64,000 nt of DNA from Roseomonas rosulenta. Its GTDB lineage: Bacteria; Pseudomonadota; Alphaproteobacteria; Acetobacterales; Acetobacteraceae. Positions within the stretch are counted from its first letter, which is position 1. Each line of letters begins with the position of its first letter. The notes under the pieces are model-generated. The model was given only the letters and a program-made list of their open reading frames with translations, was not told the origin of the DNA and did no database searches. Below are positions 7,778 through 16,841 of this stretch, in pieces. Location of the stretch: NCBI RefSeq assembly GCF_016106005.1, contig NZ_JACADR010000004.1:1-64000 (forward strand), given 5' to 3'. The position numbers and the translations under genes are program-made.

Positions 7778-8677
7778 ATGGCCGTCGATCCCATCACCGG
7801 TCCAGTTCGTTCGGCCTTCGAGAGCGCGGGCATCAGGATCCCGATCACCAGCATCGAGATGCTGCACTCGGTCCCAGCAAAGGTGAAACGGTCTTCGAAG
7901 TACGCCCGGATTGCCGCCTCAATTCGAGAAGTCGGCGTGATCGAGCCGCCGGTCATCGCGCGCCATCCCTCAAAGCCAGGACGCTACCTGCTGCTCGACG
8001 GTCACCTGCGCATGGCGGTGCTGGAGGAGCGCGGTGATGTCGATGTGGTGTGCCTGATTGCGACGGATGACGAAGCGTTCACCTACAACAAGCGCATCAA
8101 TCGGCTCGCCATCGTCCAGGAACATCGGATGATTCTGAAGGCAATCGAGGACAGGGTTCCCGAGGAGCGCATCGCCCGCGCTCTCAACATCGACATCAGC
8201 ACGCTGCGCCACAAGAAGAAGCTGCTGCACGGTGTGTGCCCGGAGGCTGTCGAGATTTTGAAGGACAAACCCGTTTCGTCGCATGTCTTCGCCGCACTGA
8301 AGAAGATGGCTCCGATGCGTCAGATCGAGGCGGTCGAGCTCATGGTGGCCATGGACCGATACACAGAGAACTACGCCCGGGCCTTGCTTGCTGCAACGCC
8401 GCAGGCGCAGCTGATCCCTGATGGAAAGCCCAAGCAGGTGAAGGGCCTCAGTGATGATCAATTAGCTCTGATGGAGAGGGAGTCGGGGCAACTGAACCGC
8501 GAGATGAAGGTCGCCGAGCAATCTTATGGAGGTGACCATCTCCATCTCGTGCTGGCGCGCGGATACCTCGCGCGGTTGCTCGGCAATGCGCGTGTCGTTC
8601 GCTATCTCGCGCAGCAGCGGCCTGAGTTTCTGGCCGAATTCCAAAAGATTGCGGAGATGGACAGCGTGGCCGCGTGA
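7778..8677 (+). CDS. ParB/RepB-like protein, second of a tandem pair
   Basis: About 299 residues. The ParB-like core is KYARIAASIREVGVIEPP, then GRYLLLDGHLRMAVLEERG, and an HTH region RIARALNIDISTLRHKKK. It resembles RepB-type plasmid partition proteins (DGHLRMAVL), and differs a good deal from the preceding paralogue. I use the ATG at 7778; a TTG at 7772 would overlap the previous stop. Last gene of the recombinase operon, with hairpins following at 8813. Confidence 0.8.
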   Translation: MAVDPITGPVRSAFESAGIRIPITSIEMLHSVPAKVKRSSKYARIAASIREVGVIEPPVIARHPSKPGRYLLLDGHLRMAVLEERGDVDVVCLIATDDEAFTYNKRINRLAIVQEHRMILKAIEDRVPEERIARALNIDISTLRHKKKLLHGVCPEAVEILKDKPVSSHVFAALKKMAPMRQIEAVELMVAMDRYTENYARALLAATPQAQLIPDGKPKQVKGLSDDQLALMERESGQLNREMKVAEQSYGGDHLHLVLARGYLARLLGNARVVRYLAQQRPEFLAEFQKIAEMDSVAA

Positions 8678-8812
8678 CCGTACCCGGCCATTGAAAGCCC
8701 AAGGAGCTACGGGGACCCGGACCCGAAAGCGCGGGGACCGCCGGAGACGCTGCACTGTGGGGCAGATCGAGGGCGGTGGTGGGGATGGCGGCGAACCCGC
8801 TGGTGCCCGCCA

Positions 8813-8903
8813 GGCCGGCCGGCATAGGGCCGGCCGTACCATCAGCGTCCGACCGTGCCTGCCGCCGCTCGGCACACCCGCCTGGAGCGCCGGGCACGGT
8901 CGG
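8813..8903. terminator. GC-rich hairpins between converging operons
   Basis: GGCCGGCC at 8813-8820 and 8828-8835 form an 8-bp stem with a 7-base loop. A second perfect 11-bp inverted repeat, CCGACCGTGCC at 8849-8859 and GGCACGGTCGG at 8893-8903, follows with a 33-base spacer. They lie between the end of the recombinase-ParB operon and the end of the phage lysis genes. No T-run is present, so a bidirectional terminator is an inference from position. Confidence 0.4.
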
Positions 8904-8914
8904 CGCGATGAACC

Positions 8915-9121
8915 TCACCGACAGATAGCCCGATTGAACGCGCGGTCCGCCGCCATCGCATCCATCATGCGGGCGAGCGCCGGCGCGTTGCCGAGTTCGA
9001 GGACGGCCTGCCGCTGCAGCTCGGTGGGGAACTCTGTCACGCGCGGACAGGGCCGATCAGAAATCCCCGCTCCGCAGCCGCTCAACAGCACCAGTACGCT
9101 CAGCATCACGAGCCGCCGCAT
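8915..9121 (-). CDS. Outer-membrane spanin lipoprotein (Rz1-like)
   Basis: A 68-residue protein with a lipoprotein signal (MRRLVMLSVLVLLSGCGAG, lipobox LSGC), then a short periplasmic part with RPCPRVTEFP. Its first 65 bases overlap the end of the inner spanin gene in another frame, the nested arrangement of lambda Rz/Rz1. Spanins join the two membranes and disrupt the outer one at the last step of lysis. AGGAAGG sits well upstream of the ATG at 9121. Confidence 0.75.
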   Translation of the reverse strand: MRRLVMLSVLVLLSGCGAGISDRPCPRVTEFPTELQRQAVLELGNAPALARMMDAMAADRAFNRAICR

Positions 9122-9281
9122 CTCCAACCTTCCTCGTCTGCTGTTCCTCGCGCATGGCCTCGACACTGCGGGCATCGCGTCCGTCGCGGCGCCCCGCCAG
9201 GTAGGCGGCGCCGATGGCCGCCAGTGCTGCCCCCGCGAACGCAAGCCAGCCCTGCACCCGCGCCCAGACCGCGGCGATCAC
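9057..9281 (-). CDS. Inner-membrane spanin (Rz-like)
   Basis: A 74-residue protein. It has one N-terminal membrane segment (GWLAFAGAALAAIGAAYLAG), then a charged, probably coiled-coil periplasmic part (RDGRDARSVEAMREEQQTRK). The GTG start at 9281 overlaps the endolysin stop by 4 bases. Partner of the nested lipoprotein spanin gene downstream. Confidence 0.75.
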   Translation of the reverse strand: MIAAVWARVQGWLAFAGAALAAIGAAYLAGRRDGRDARSVEAMREEQQTRKVGDAAARDAERTGAVERLRSGDF

Positions 9282-9991
9282 ACCGCGCGCTCCCGGCGCA
9301 GCAGGACCGCCACGGCCACGGCCGCAACGGCCAGCACCAGCGCGACACCGATCCACACAGGCACACCGGCCAACGCCTGCAGCGCCGGCGCCGCGGTGGC
9401 CGCCGCAGCCGCATAGCCGCCCAGCTTCGCCGCCTCGGCGCCTTCCGTAGGCGGCGCGGCGGGCGCGACATGCCGGCTGGCGACGAACTCCCCGCGCGCC
9501 CACAGCCCGGCCTCGGCGGCGCGGCGGTTCACCAGCCCCGGCACGGTGACCAGGCGGCCATTCCGACGCTGCTTCACGTACAGCCCCATGCGGCGGAGCG
9601 CACCGTCATAGTCGCCGCGGTTCAGGACGGCCGCGATGTTGGCCAGGGGCTTCCCCGTCGCGGTGCTGTGGCCAAGGTTGAACGCGAACGACACCAGCGC
9701 GCCGTGCTGGCCGTCGGTGAGCGGAACGGTGATGCTGCGCGCGATCGCCGCCTCGACCGGCGCCAGGTCCTCCAGGAGCAGCCGCTCTGCCTCGGCCTGC
9801 GTGATCCGCTGCCCCGGCCGCGCGGTGCGGGTGTGCCCATAGCCGATGGTCAGAGTCCCGCGGACGGCATCGCCAGGCTGAATGAACCGCGGCGGCCGCA
9901 ACGGATCGGCGTCGTCATAGGCGTGGAGGACGCAGCCCTCCCAGCGCTTGAGCAGGTCGAGCGCCTCGGCGCTGATTCGGCGGGCGGTCAT
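9278..9991 (-). CDS. Endolysin, GH24 lysozyme, with C-terminal membrane segment
   Basis: About 237 residues. The muramidase domain has the T4-lysozyme-type triad pattern: Glu in LLKRWEG, Asp in HAYDDAD and Thr in GTLTIGYGHT; the helix LVSFAFNLGHSTATGKPL follows and NRRAAEAGLW closes it. It degrades the cell-wall glycan for phage release. Unusually, the C-terminal 75 residues add an Ala-rich linker and a hydrophobic segment (GVPVWIGVALVLAVAAVAVA) with a basic end, so the enzyme may be membrane-tethered. The ATG at 9991 overlaps the stop of the previous gene. Confidence 0.85.
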   Translation of the reverse strand: MTARRISAEALDLLKRWEGCVLHAYDDADPLRPPRFIQPGDAVRGTLTIGYGHTRTARPGQRITQAEAERLLLEDLAPVEAAIARSITVPLTDGQHGALVSFAFNLGHSTATGKPLANIAAVLNRGDYDGALRRMGLYVKQRRNGRLVTVPGLVNRRAAEAGLWARGEFVASRHVAPAAPPTEGAEAAKLGGYAAAAATAAPALQALAGVPVWIGVALVLAVAAVAVAVLLRRERAV

Positions 9992-10245
9992 TCCCCACCT
10001 CCGAACCGCGCGGTGAGCAGCCGGTCGAGCTTGCCGTCGAGCTTGTCGAGGCGGGCGAGGACGCGGCCGACATCGGCGTACAGATCCGCCTTGGTCGCGT
10101 ATTCGCGGGCCAGCTGCTCGCGCGTGCGCGACAGGCAGAGCTCCATCTGTCGCAGGCGATCGAGCGATGCCTTCAGGAAATAGGCCAGCGGCGCGATGGC
10201 AAGCGTCGTCACCACCTGCCACAGCAGGGTCGGGGTGAGGTCCAT
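9988..10245 (-). CDS. Small membrane protein upstream of the endolysin, possible holin
   Basis: An 85-residue protein. The N-terminus has one hydrophobic stretch (LLWQVVTTLAIAPLAYFL), then a long charged helix with YATKADLYADVGRVLARLDK and KLDGKLDRLL that looks like a coiled coil. Its place directly before the endolysin and the single membrane segment suit a holin or lysis regulator, but the coiled-coil tail is not typical. I do not recognise the family. Confidence 0.55.
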   Translation of the reverse strand: MDLTPTLLWQVVTTLAIAPLAYFLKASLDRLRQMELCLSRTREQLAREYATKADLYADVGRVLARLDKLDGKLDRLLTARFGGGE

Positions 10246-10322
10246 GATGTCCTCCAGGGGAGTGTGAAGCCGGCCGGGTGGGGCGTGGTGCTGTGGCGGA
10301 CCGCCGGGCGTGGGCAGGCCGT

Positions 10323-11504
10323 TCAGGCGATGGTCACGCCTTTCCAGACCGCGGCGCCGGCGGCGGCATCGGTGCAGAACCAGATCTTGTCGCCGACGGT
10401 ATCGAGCCACTGCGAGCCGACGCCGTAGCCGGCCGCGCTGTCGTCGCTGGCGCTGGGCGCGACGGTCGCAGTCAGATTGTGCCGCGGCCCGAACTCGATG
10501 CCGTTGGCGGCACCGTTCACCCGCAGCAGCTTCCCTGCCGCGCCGGCGTAGGAGGCCGGGGTATCGGTCAGCGCGAGCAGGGTTGGGTTGGCCGCGTCCG
10601 CGGTCTCGACCACCTCGATGGCGAATTGCAGGCCGTTGGCAACGCTGGTGCGGTTCGCCGAGGCGAAGGCCAGGATCTCGAAGTAGTCGCCCGGCGTCAC
10701 GGCGACGACCGCCGAGACGAGGCTGACGTCGGCGTTGGTGTAACCCGAGGCGGCGATGAAATCCGCCTGGCCGACGAAACTGGCGCCGTTGCGAAAGATC
10801 CGCGCGCCATGATTGGCACTGCCGCCGGTCCAGCTGATCCGGCCCCAGAGGCGAACCTTGGTCACACCGGCCGGCACGGTAAGGCGGGTCGGCGCCGCAC
10901 CGCTCCAGAAACCGTCCGTGTCGTAGGTCGCGTCCGTGAAGGCCAGGGCCGTCGCGGTGGTGGTGATTGTGAGCGTCGTCGCCCGCCGCACCAGCGCACC
11001 TTTGAAGGGCAGCATGACGCGCGCCAGGATGCCGCTGCCCGCAGGCCGCCAGGCGGAGCCGTCGAATTGCAGCAGGTCGCCGTTCAGGAACGGCCCGACC
11101 ACATCGGTGAGATCGCCGAGCGCGGCGGCACCGCCCACGCCATAGCAGTTCGTCCCGTTGCCCTGGATCAGCACGATGGCGCCGTTGCCGATCGTGACGC
11201 TGGTGCCCGTTGCATAGCCCACGGTGATGTCGAGCGCGCCGCCAGTGCTGTTCTGGATGGCGAGGCGCCGCGCCTTGCTCGGCAGGGTCACCTTGCGCAC
11301 CGCGGTGTTGCTGCCGGTCAGGGTCACCAGGCCGGCGCGCAGCGCCTGGGCGTCGGTCAGGGTGATGTTGGCATCGCCCATGGCGATGGCGATCGCCGCA
11401 TTGGCGCTGGCGTCAAGCGCCTCGAAGGCGGCGTTGGCAGTCACTTCCTTTTGGTTCTGAGCCGCCTGGATGAAGGGAATGCCGAGGCTGGTGGTGCCGC
11501 TCAT
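10323..11504 (-). CDS. Phage tail protein with DUF2793 domain
   Basis: About 393 residues. The start (SLGIPFIQAAQNQKEVTANA) is the DUF2793 signature, common in tail-end proteins of alphaproteobacterial phages. The middle is a beta-rich region (VTKVRLWGRISWTGGSAN, RIFRNGASFVG) like a fibre or C1q/TNF-type fold, and the end repeats a DUF2793-like SQWLDTVGDKIWFCTDA. It is probably a fibre or tip component. GAGGAGCAGCCC precedes the ATG. It directly follows the tail-tip gene. Confidence 0.75.
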   Translation of the reverse strand: MSGTTSLGIPFIQAAQNQKEVTANAAFEALDASANAAIAIAMGDANITLTDAQALRAGLVTLTGSNTAVRKVTLPSKARRLAIQNSTGGALDITVGYATGTSVTIGNGAIVLIQGNGTNCYGVGGAAALGDLTDVVGPFLNGDLLQFDGSAWRPAGSGILARVMLPFKGALVRRATTLTITTTATALAFTDATYDTDGFWSGAAPTRLTVPAGVTKVRLWGRISWTGGSANHGARIFRNGASFVGQADFIAASGYTNADVSLVSAVVAVTPGDYFEILAFASANRTSVANGLQFAIEVVETADAANPTLLALTDTPASYAGAAGKLLRVNGAANGIEFGPRHNLTATVAPSASDDSAAGYGVGSQWLDTVGDKIWFCTDAAAGAAVWKGVTIA

Positions 11505-11514
11505 GGGCTGCTCC

Positions 11515-14500
11515 TCACAGGACGGCCTCGGCGGGCAGGCCGCGGCCGACCTGGGCGCTGATCTGCTGCAAGCGGACAAACACTGCGGCCTGGGTGGCGC
11601 CGAAGTCGGTGGTCTGGTTCGCCGCCGAGTAGTTCGCGGTGGGCGCGGTGACGGCGATGGTCCGCACCACCGCCTGCGTGTAGGTGACGGCGGCGATGTC
11701 TGGACCGCCGACGGTGGCGTAGAATGCGAGCTCGGGGATGTTCCACCAGGAACCGCCGTTCAGCGCGGTCACCGCGATGCGGAGACGGGCATACGTCGCG
11801 GGTGCGGCGAGGCTGTATTTGCGCAGTTCGTTGACGGCCCAGCCGGTGATGCCGCTGCGGGTGTCGAGGAGCTCCCAGGCGGTGCCGTTCCACCCTTCGA
11901 CAGTCCAGGCGTTGGGGCTTTCGGAGGTGGCCCCGGCGGCGCCGCGCAACCCGTACTGGCGGACGGTCTGCGGGGTGGCGAAGGTGACCTCGGCGGTACG
12001 CGGCGAAGGCGAGGCGCCGATAATGGTCCAGGTAGATGGATTGCCATCGAAGATCACGGAGGCGGTGCCGCCTGATGCCGCGTAGGTCCTGGTGACCGCC
12101 GGCGGCCCGTTCAGCACATCGATCTCATAGGCCTCCGAGGCTTCCGACAGCGGCACGGTGCCGGTGCCGTCGAGCCATTCGCCGCCGAGACGGGTGCGGC
12201 GGATCCAGCTGATGGTCAGGTTCTGGCTGCCGTCCCGGCTCCCGGTGACCTGGCAGGGGGCATAGGGGCGCTCCGCCCGGCCGCGCGCTGCCTTGGTGAC
12301 GGTGCTGGCCGCGGTTTCCACCGTCTCGAACACGGTGACCGCGCGGTGATGCCGGGTGGCAGATACCTCGCTGGCCTGCGCCTGGAACTGGAAGCGCGCA
12401 CTGTCCAGCAGCACGAAGCTGTCGCCGGCGGCGCGGGAGGCGATCAGGTCCTCGGTGCCGCGCCGCCCGCGCAGCAGGCCGGTCACGCGATACCGCCCGG
12501 CGCCGAGGTCGGTGGCGTCGCGGAACTGCACAATCTCGGCGCGGCCGTCCGAGCCGATCAGCGCGGCACGGTTGGCGCCGTTCAGCACCTCGAGCTCGGT
12601 GGCACTGTCGAGCTCGCCATCGGCCAGCTGCACCTCGATGGCGCTGGCCTCGTCCCAGATCCAGGGCGAGACGGACACGGCGGGACCTACCTGGACGCTG
12701 CCCCAGGTGACTGGCGTGGTGATGGCGCCGAGGCTGGCCCAGCTTGCCTGGTCCGGGCTGCGGTTCAGCACGACGCCGCGGAACCGCTGGCCATCATAGG
12801 CACCGACCAGGGCGTATTCCCGCAAGCCGGCCTGGCCGAGATCGTCGCCGTCATCGACCAGGGCGAGGTCGGGCAGCAGCAGGCGAGCGAAGTACGGCGC
12901 CGGCATGCCGGGCTCGGCCCAGCCGGCGCCGCCCTCGGCTGGCGCGGTCAGGGCGTAGCTGGCGGCATCCTCGGTCACCGCCTCCAGCCGCGTGACCCAG
13001 TTCGCCCCCAGTTGCGTCGACAGGACGCGGCAGCGGATGGCGGCGCCGTCGCGCGTGGTGAGCGTCACCGGATCGGTCGGCACCAGCCGCGCGTGTCTGG
13101 GGCCAACGGCGCAGGACAGGCGCGTGCGCTCGCGCCAGCTGCCGGTGATCAGCCGCCGCGCCACCGCCTTGGCCTCGCCGGCGGTCAGCGGGATGGGGAG
13201 GTCAATGGCGGCAGAGGCATTGGCGCCGACCGTGGCGGTCGGGCTGGTCGGCCGGCGCCAGGACTGGGCGTTCTGCTCAAAGCCGCGATCGACATCGAGA
13301 AACCGCACGGCCAGTTCGCGCGGCAGGTCGGCATCTTGCGCCCGCTGCTCCTGCAGCACGGAGCCATCGGGTTCCTCCCGCACCAGCTCCGCGTAGGGGA
13401 TGGTGCCGACGACGGACCCGCCGCGCTTGCGGAACAGCAGCACGTCGTCCTGCTCGACGGCGTCGAACTGGTAGGCGCTGGCGAGCGGGGTGATGGCGTC
13501 GCGCGCCGAGGTGGGCCGCGGCAGGATGTAGCCGCGCAGGCTATCGGTCAGCGCGACGGTATTGATGTCCGTCCCCGTCAGGCCAGCGCGCTGGCACAGC
13601 GCGGTGACCACCTGCCCGACGGTCAGGGTGTTGGCCGCGGCGCGGGAGAGGTAGCGCTTGGCGATCTCGCGCACGCCGGCGCCGGCGGAGACCTGGCCGA
13701 GCACCGCCTGCTGCTCGTCGAGCCAGAACAGCGTCTTGAAGTTCGCGCCCGCCTGGTTGACCAGCACGTCGCCCGAGCCGGTCTGGAGCAGGAAGTTGCC
13801 GCCGAGGCCCCAGGTGGCACCGAGCACGCGGGTGATCTGACCGCGGCCGTCGTGGAAGGCCGGCAGCACATGGTCGACCACCTTCCAGACCACGCCGCCA
13901 CCGGGCGCCCACTTGATGGTGGAGAAGCGTCCCCAGCCGCTGAGTGGCCCGCCGATGCCGGACAGCGTGATGACCAGCGTGTCGTCGCTCTGATCCCAGA
14001 AGGCGGCCTGCAGCAACGGCCGGACGGCGAGCGGGTCGATCTCGGCCTGGACGTCGATGCTGGCAAAATCGTCGCGAAAGATGCCCATGGCGGCGCCGCC
14101 GCCGAGGCTCGCCGCCCCCGAGTAGTAGCGGAAGCGGGCGACATCGATGCGGAAGGGCGTGGCGAGTTCCGAGGCGCGCAGATACCACAGCTCGACGCCG
14201 CCATCGTCGCGGGTGCGCCCGGGGACGAGGATCACCGGAAAGGTCAGCGGGCCAATGCCGAGCCCGATCGGCACCGGCGGCGGTTCGATGGCGACGTCGC
14301 CGGCGCCCCAGACGTACTCCATGCGGTCGGCGTCGATGGTCAGGGTCGATGAGTAGGAGCCCTGCACGATGACGAAGCTGCGCGGCCGCGCCCCAAGCCG
14401 CGGCACCGACAGGCTGGTGATCGCCATCGGGTTGACCAGCCGGGTGCCGTTATCGCCGAAGCCGAAGCCGTCGCCGAGCGGATTGCCGAAGACCCCGACC

Positions 14501-15531
14501 CCACGCATGGCGTCCGGGTCGATCTTGAACAGCGGGACGCGGTTGGCGCCGCCGCCGGTGATGTAGAGGAAGCCGTCGACGCCGAGATGCATCAGCCCGG
14601 TGCCGGTGCTGTCCGGTCCAGGGGTGCTGCCGAGGGGGAACAGTGGGCCGAGGATGCGGTCGAGCGTGTGCTCGCCGAGCGTCTGCAGGGTCACCAGGTC
14701 GTAGACCCGGATCATCTCATTGGCGCCGCCGCCCGAGGTCGAGGTGCGGACGCGCCCCTCGTAGATGCGGCCGCGGCGGTAATCGACGGCGACATTGCAG
14801 GCCCAGTTGCCGATATAGGTGCGCCCCGAGGGCGAGGACGGCCACAGCGGCGCCGCCGGCGGGATGGTCGCCACCTGCGGGAAGCTGCGCGCGGCGTCGC
14901 CGGCGAGTTCCACGGTGACGTTCGGCATGCGGTTGCCGAAGCGCTCCAGCGGCACCTCCTCGAAGACGAGGTAGGCGAGGCCCCTATGCGCTGGTGCCTC
15001 GTTGGCGCCGAGGGTGGCTGCGAGCAGCGGATCGGGCAGCTGGGTCTCGCTCCCCGGATGGAAGCGCCAGACCAGGCCGGGGATCTGCACCACCTCGCTG
15101 GAGCCGGTGGTGTCGTAGACCAGCTGGGCATCGAGCCAGATCCGCAGCACCTGCGGGTTGCTGGGTGGGATCAGCCATTCGCACAGGCCGACCGCCCAGG
15201 AGAGGTAGTAGCTGTAGGTCGTGGTTTTTGCCCCACCGCCACCCTTGCCCTGGCGGTGGGTGGTGGCGCGTTCGCGCAGGTCGGTTTTCCAGACGACGTT
15301 GCCGGCCAGTTTGACGCGGCCGACCGCGAGCGGGATGGGCAGGCCGTAGCCGGAGGTCTGGACGGTGAGGTCGTTGAGCCGCGGGCCCTGGGTGTCCTGA
15401 CCCTTCGGCGGGAAGAGCAGCGCGCCTGCGGCGCCGCCGAGTGCCCAGCCGATCGAGGCGCCGAGCGGGTTGAAGCCCGAGACGACGAAGCCGATTGCCG
15501 CGCCCGCGCCGGCCACGGCAAGCTGGGCCAT
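11515..15531 (-). CDS. Large tail-tip / host-specificity protein (gpJ-like) with a discoidin-like domain
   Basis: A 1338-residue protein. It begins with a glycine-rich hydrophobic section (VAGAGAAIGFVVSGFNPLGA), then the tail-tip core PLAVGRVKLAGNVVWKTDL. The order after NlpC/P60 and DUF2163 genes is that of GTA gp15 and lambda gpJ, the receptor-contacting tip. At about 1140-1280 there is a domain with the layout of an F5/8 type C (discoidin) module: ASVIFDGNPSTWTIIG, then EVTFATPQTVRQYGLRG, PNAWTVEGWNGTAWELL and YARLRIAVTALNGGSWWNI. Such modules bind sugars, so this may be the receptor-binding part. Confidence 0.85.
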   Translation of the reverse strand: MAQLAVAGAGAAIGFVVSGFNPLGASIGWALGGAAGALLFPPKGQDTQGPRLNDLTVQTSGYGLPIPLAVGRVKLAGNVVWKTDLRERATTHRQGKGGGGAKTTTYSYYLSWAVGLCEWLIPPSNPQVLRIWLDAQLVYDTTGSSEVVQIPGLVWRFHPGSETQLPDPLLAATLGANEAPAHRGLAYLVFEEVPLERFGNRMPNVTVELAGDAARSFPQVATIPPAAPLWPSSPSGRTYIGNWACNVAVDYRRGRIYEGRVRTSTSGGGANEMIRVYDLVTLQTLGEHTLDRILGPLFPLGSTPGPDSTGTGLMHLGVDGFLYITGGGANRVPLFKIDPDAMRGVGVFGNPLGDGFGFGDNGTRLVNPMAITSLSVPRLGARPRSFVIVQGSYSSTLTIDADRMEYVWGAGDVAIEPPPVPIGLGIGPLTFPVILVPGRTRDDGGVELWYLRASELATPFRIDVARFRYYSGAASLGGGAAMGIFRDDFASIDVQAEIDPLAVRPLLQAAFWDQSDDTLVITLSGIGGPLSGWGRFSTIKWAPGGGVVWKVVDHVLPAFHDGRGQITRVLGATWGLGGNFLLQTGSGDVLVNQAGANFKTLFWLDEQQAVLGQVSAGAGVREIAKRYLSRAAANTLTVGQVVTALCQRAGLTGTDINTVALTDSLRGYILPRPTSARDAITPLASAYQFDAVEQDDVLLFRKRGGSVVGTIPYAELVREEPDGSVLQEQRAQDADLPRELAVRFLDVDRGFEQNAQSWRRPTSPTATVGANASAAIDLPIPLTAGEAKAVARRLITGSWRERTRLSCAVGPRHARLVPTDPVTLTTRDGAAIRCRVLSTQLGANWVTRLEAVTEDAASYALTAPAEGGAGWAEPGMPAPYFARLLLPDLALVDDGDDLGQAGLREYALVGAYDGQRFRGVVLNRSPDQASWASLGAITTPVTWGSVQVGPAVSVSPWIWDEASAIEVQLADGELDSATELEVLNGANRAALIGSDGRAEIVQFRDATDLGAGRYRVTGLLRGRRGTEDLIASRAAGDSFVLLDSARFQFQAQASEVSATRHHRAVTVFETVETAASTVTKAARGRAERPYAPCQVTGSRDGSQNLTISWIRRTRLGGEWLDGTGTVPLSEASEAYEIDVLNGPPAVTRTYAASGGTASVIFDGNPSTWTIIGASPSPRTAEVTFATPQTVRQYGLRGAAGATSESPNAWTVEGWNGTAWELLDTRSGITGWAVNELRKYSLAAPATYARLRIAVTALNGGSWWNIPELAFYATVGGPDIAAVTYTQAVVRTIAVTAPTANYSAANQTTDFGATQAAVFVRLQQISAQVGRGLPAEAVL

Positions 15532-15534
15532 GGC

Positions 15535-15984
15535 TCAGGCCTCCGCGGAGATTGAGAGAGACGGCAGCCGGAAGGCGCCCAGCAGGGGCTTGCTGAGTTC
15601 CGCGTCCATCGGCTGCTCGACCACCTGGCGGCGAGGCGCATAGGCATGCAGGCACGCCGGCACGCCCCAGGCGGGGTGGACGGAGGCGATGCCGACATGG
15701 CCGCCGTACAGGCCCATGCGGAACAGCAGCACGTCGCCGGGCAGGATCTCACTGACGCGCTCGGCATGCGCCAGGACCCCCTCCAGCAGGCGGGTGCCCT
15801 GCGGCTCGCGGGCGTAGGGTGCCGGGTCGGGGAGTTCCACGCCAACCTCCCGCGCAGCGAGCAGCACCAGGCCGATGCAGTCCACCCCCGTGCGGCTGCG
15901 GCCGAGATGGCGCCACGGCACGCCGACATAGCTGCGCGCGGCGGCGACGAAGGCCGCGGCGGCGACGAAGGCCTCTGGGCTCAC
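15535..15984 (-). CDS. Phage NlpC/P60 cell-wall peptidase
   Basis: A 149-residue protein. Catalytic Cys in GVPWRHLGRSRTGVDCIGLV and His in GGHVGIA, in the usual NlpC/P60 order. It corresponds to GTA gp14, a tail-associated peptidase that opens the wall at DNA entry. The GTG at 15984 overlaps the preceding stop by 4 bases and the gene ends 4 bases before the tail-tip start. Confidence 0.85.
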   Translation of the reverse strand: MSPEAFVAAAAFVAAARSYVGVPWRHLGRSRTGVDCIGLVLLAAREVGVELPDPAPYAREPQGTRLLEGVLAHAERVSEILPGDVLLFRMGLYGGHVGIASVHPAWGVPACLHAYAPRRQVVEQPMDAELSKPLLGAFRLPSLSISAEA

Positions 15985-16841
15985 GCCGGCGTCTCCAGCA
16001 CGGCGAGCGCGCCGGGGATGAAGGGCTCGCCGCGGAAGTTGAGGTAGTTGCCGAACACCGCCTGGCAGGTCGCCTTGCGCTTGTCGCAGCCGGGCTGGAT
16101 CCGCAGCACGTCACCGACCGTCGGCGCGAAGGGCGGTGGCGCGAACAGCGACAGCACGCGGCCGGCCTGGTTCCAGGCCAGCACCTCGCGGGCGACGCCG
16201 GCATTGGCGCCAGACTGCCAGATGGCGACGCCGCCCTCGAAATAGCCGTTGGCGAAGCCGGCGATGGCGGCGGACATCACGAGCGTCACGCTGTCCGTCA
16301 CCGTCTCTACCGTCGCCTGCTGCGTCCAGCCGGCGCCGAAGGTGAGGTCGACCTTGCAGCGCGCATCGCCGAGATCGGCGCGACATTCCGGCTGGTAGAT
16401 GGCGCCGATGGACTGCTGCAGCGCTTGGGCGAGGCCGCGCAGCTCGGCGCGGAAGCTGCCGTCATCCTGCGCGATGACCTCGCCGAGCCGGCCGCGGCGG
16501 AGTTTCAGCTCGCCGTCGCCGAGGCTCGCCCAGTTGACCGCAAAGATCCGCACTTCGGCGTGGTCCCAAAGCCCGGCGCGCAGCTCGGCGGGATCGATGG
16601 CGCTGCTGTCGAGCAGGCCGAGCAGCTCGGTCTCATCGACGGCAAGCTCGGCGCCGGCGCTGATCGCGGCGCGCTGATAGCCGAGCGCGCAGGCATAGGT
16701 TTCGCCACCATAGACGAGGTCGCGATCGTGGTCGGTGAAGGTGAACACCGCGCCGTCGCGGCGCACGACGCGCCAGAGGGTGGCGAGCGTGGTCGCCTCG
16801 CCGGCGAGGTGCGTCGCGAGCGCAGCGGAGACGGATTTCAT
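15981..16841 (-). CDS. Phage tail protein DUF2163 / BR0599 family
   Basis: About 286 residues. The N-terminal part (MKSVSAALATHLAGEATTLA, then RDGAVFTFTDHDRDLVYGGE) is DUF2163. The C-terminal part has the Cys-rich phage BR0599 domain (CRADLGDARCKVDL, then IQPGCDKRKATCQAVFGNYL). It corresponds to GTA gp13, a hub protein of the tail tip, where the four Cys can hold a metal or iron-sulfur cluster. The ATG at 16841 overlaps the DUF2460 stop. Confidence 0.85.
   Translation of the reverse strand: MKSVSAALATHLAGEATTLATLWRVVRRDGAVFTFTDHDRDLVYGGETYACALGYQRAAISAGAELAVDETELLGLLDSSAIDPAELRAGLWDHAEVRIFAVNWASLGDGELKLRRGRLGEVIAQDDGSFRAELRGLAQALQQSIGAIYQPECRADLGDARCKVDLTFGAGWTQQATVETVTDSVTLVMSAAIAGFANGYFEGGVAIWQSGANAGVAREVLAWNQAGRVLSLFAPPPFAPTVGDVLRIQPGCDKRKATCQAVFGNYLNFRGEPFIPGALAVLETPA

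Noticed and set aside
12346-14352. 668-residue plus-strand frame opposite the tail-tip gene
   Set aside because: Composition is Gly/Ala/Arg-rich and it mirrors the coding strand; the minus frame has clear domain matches.
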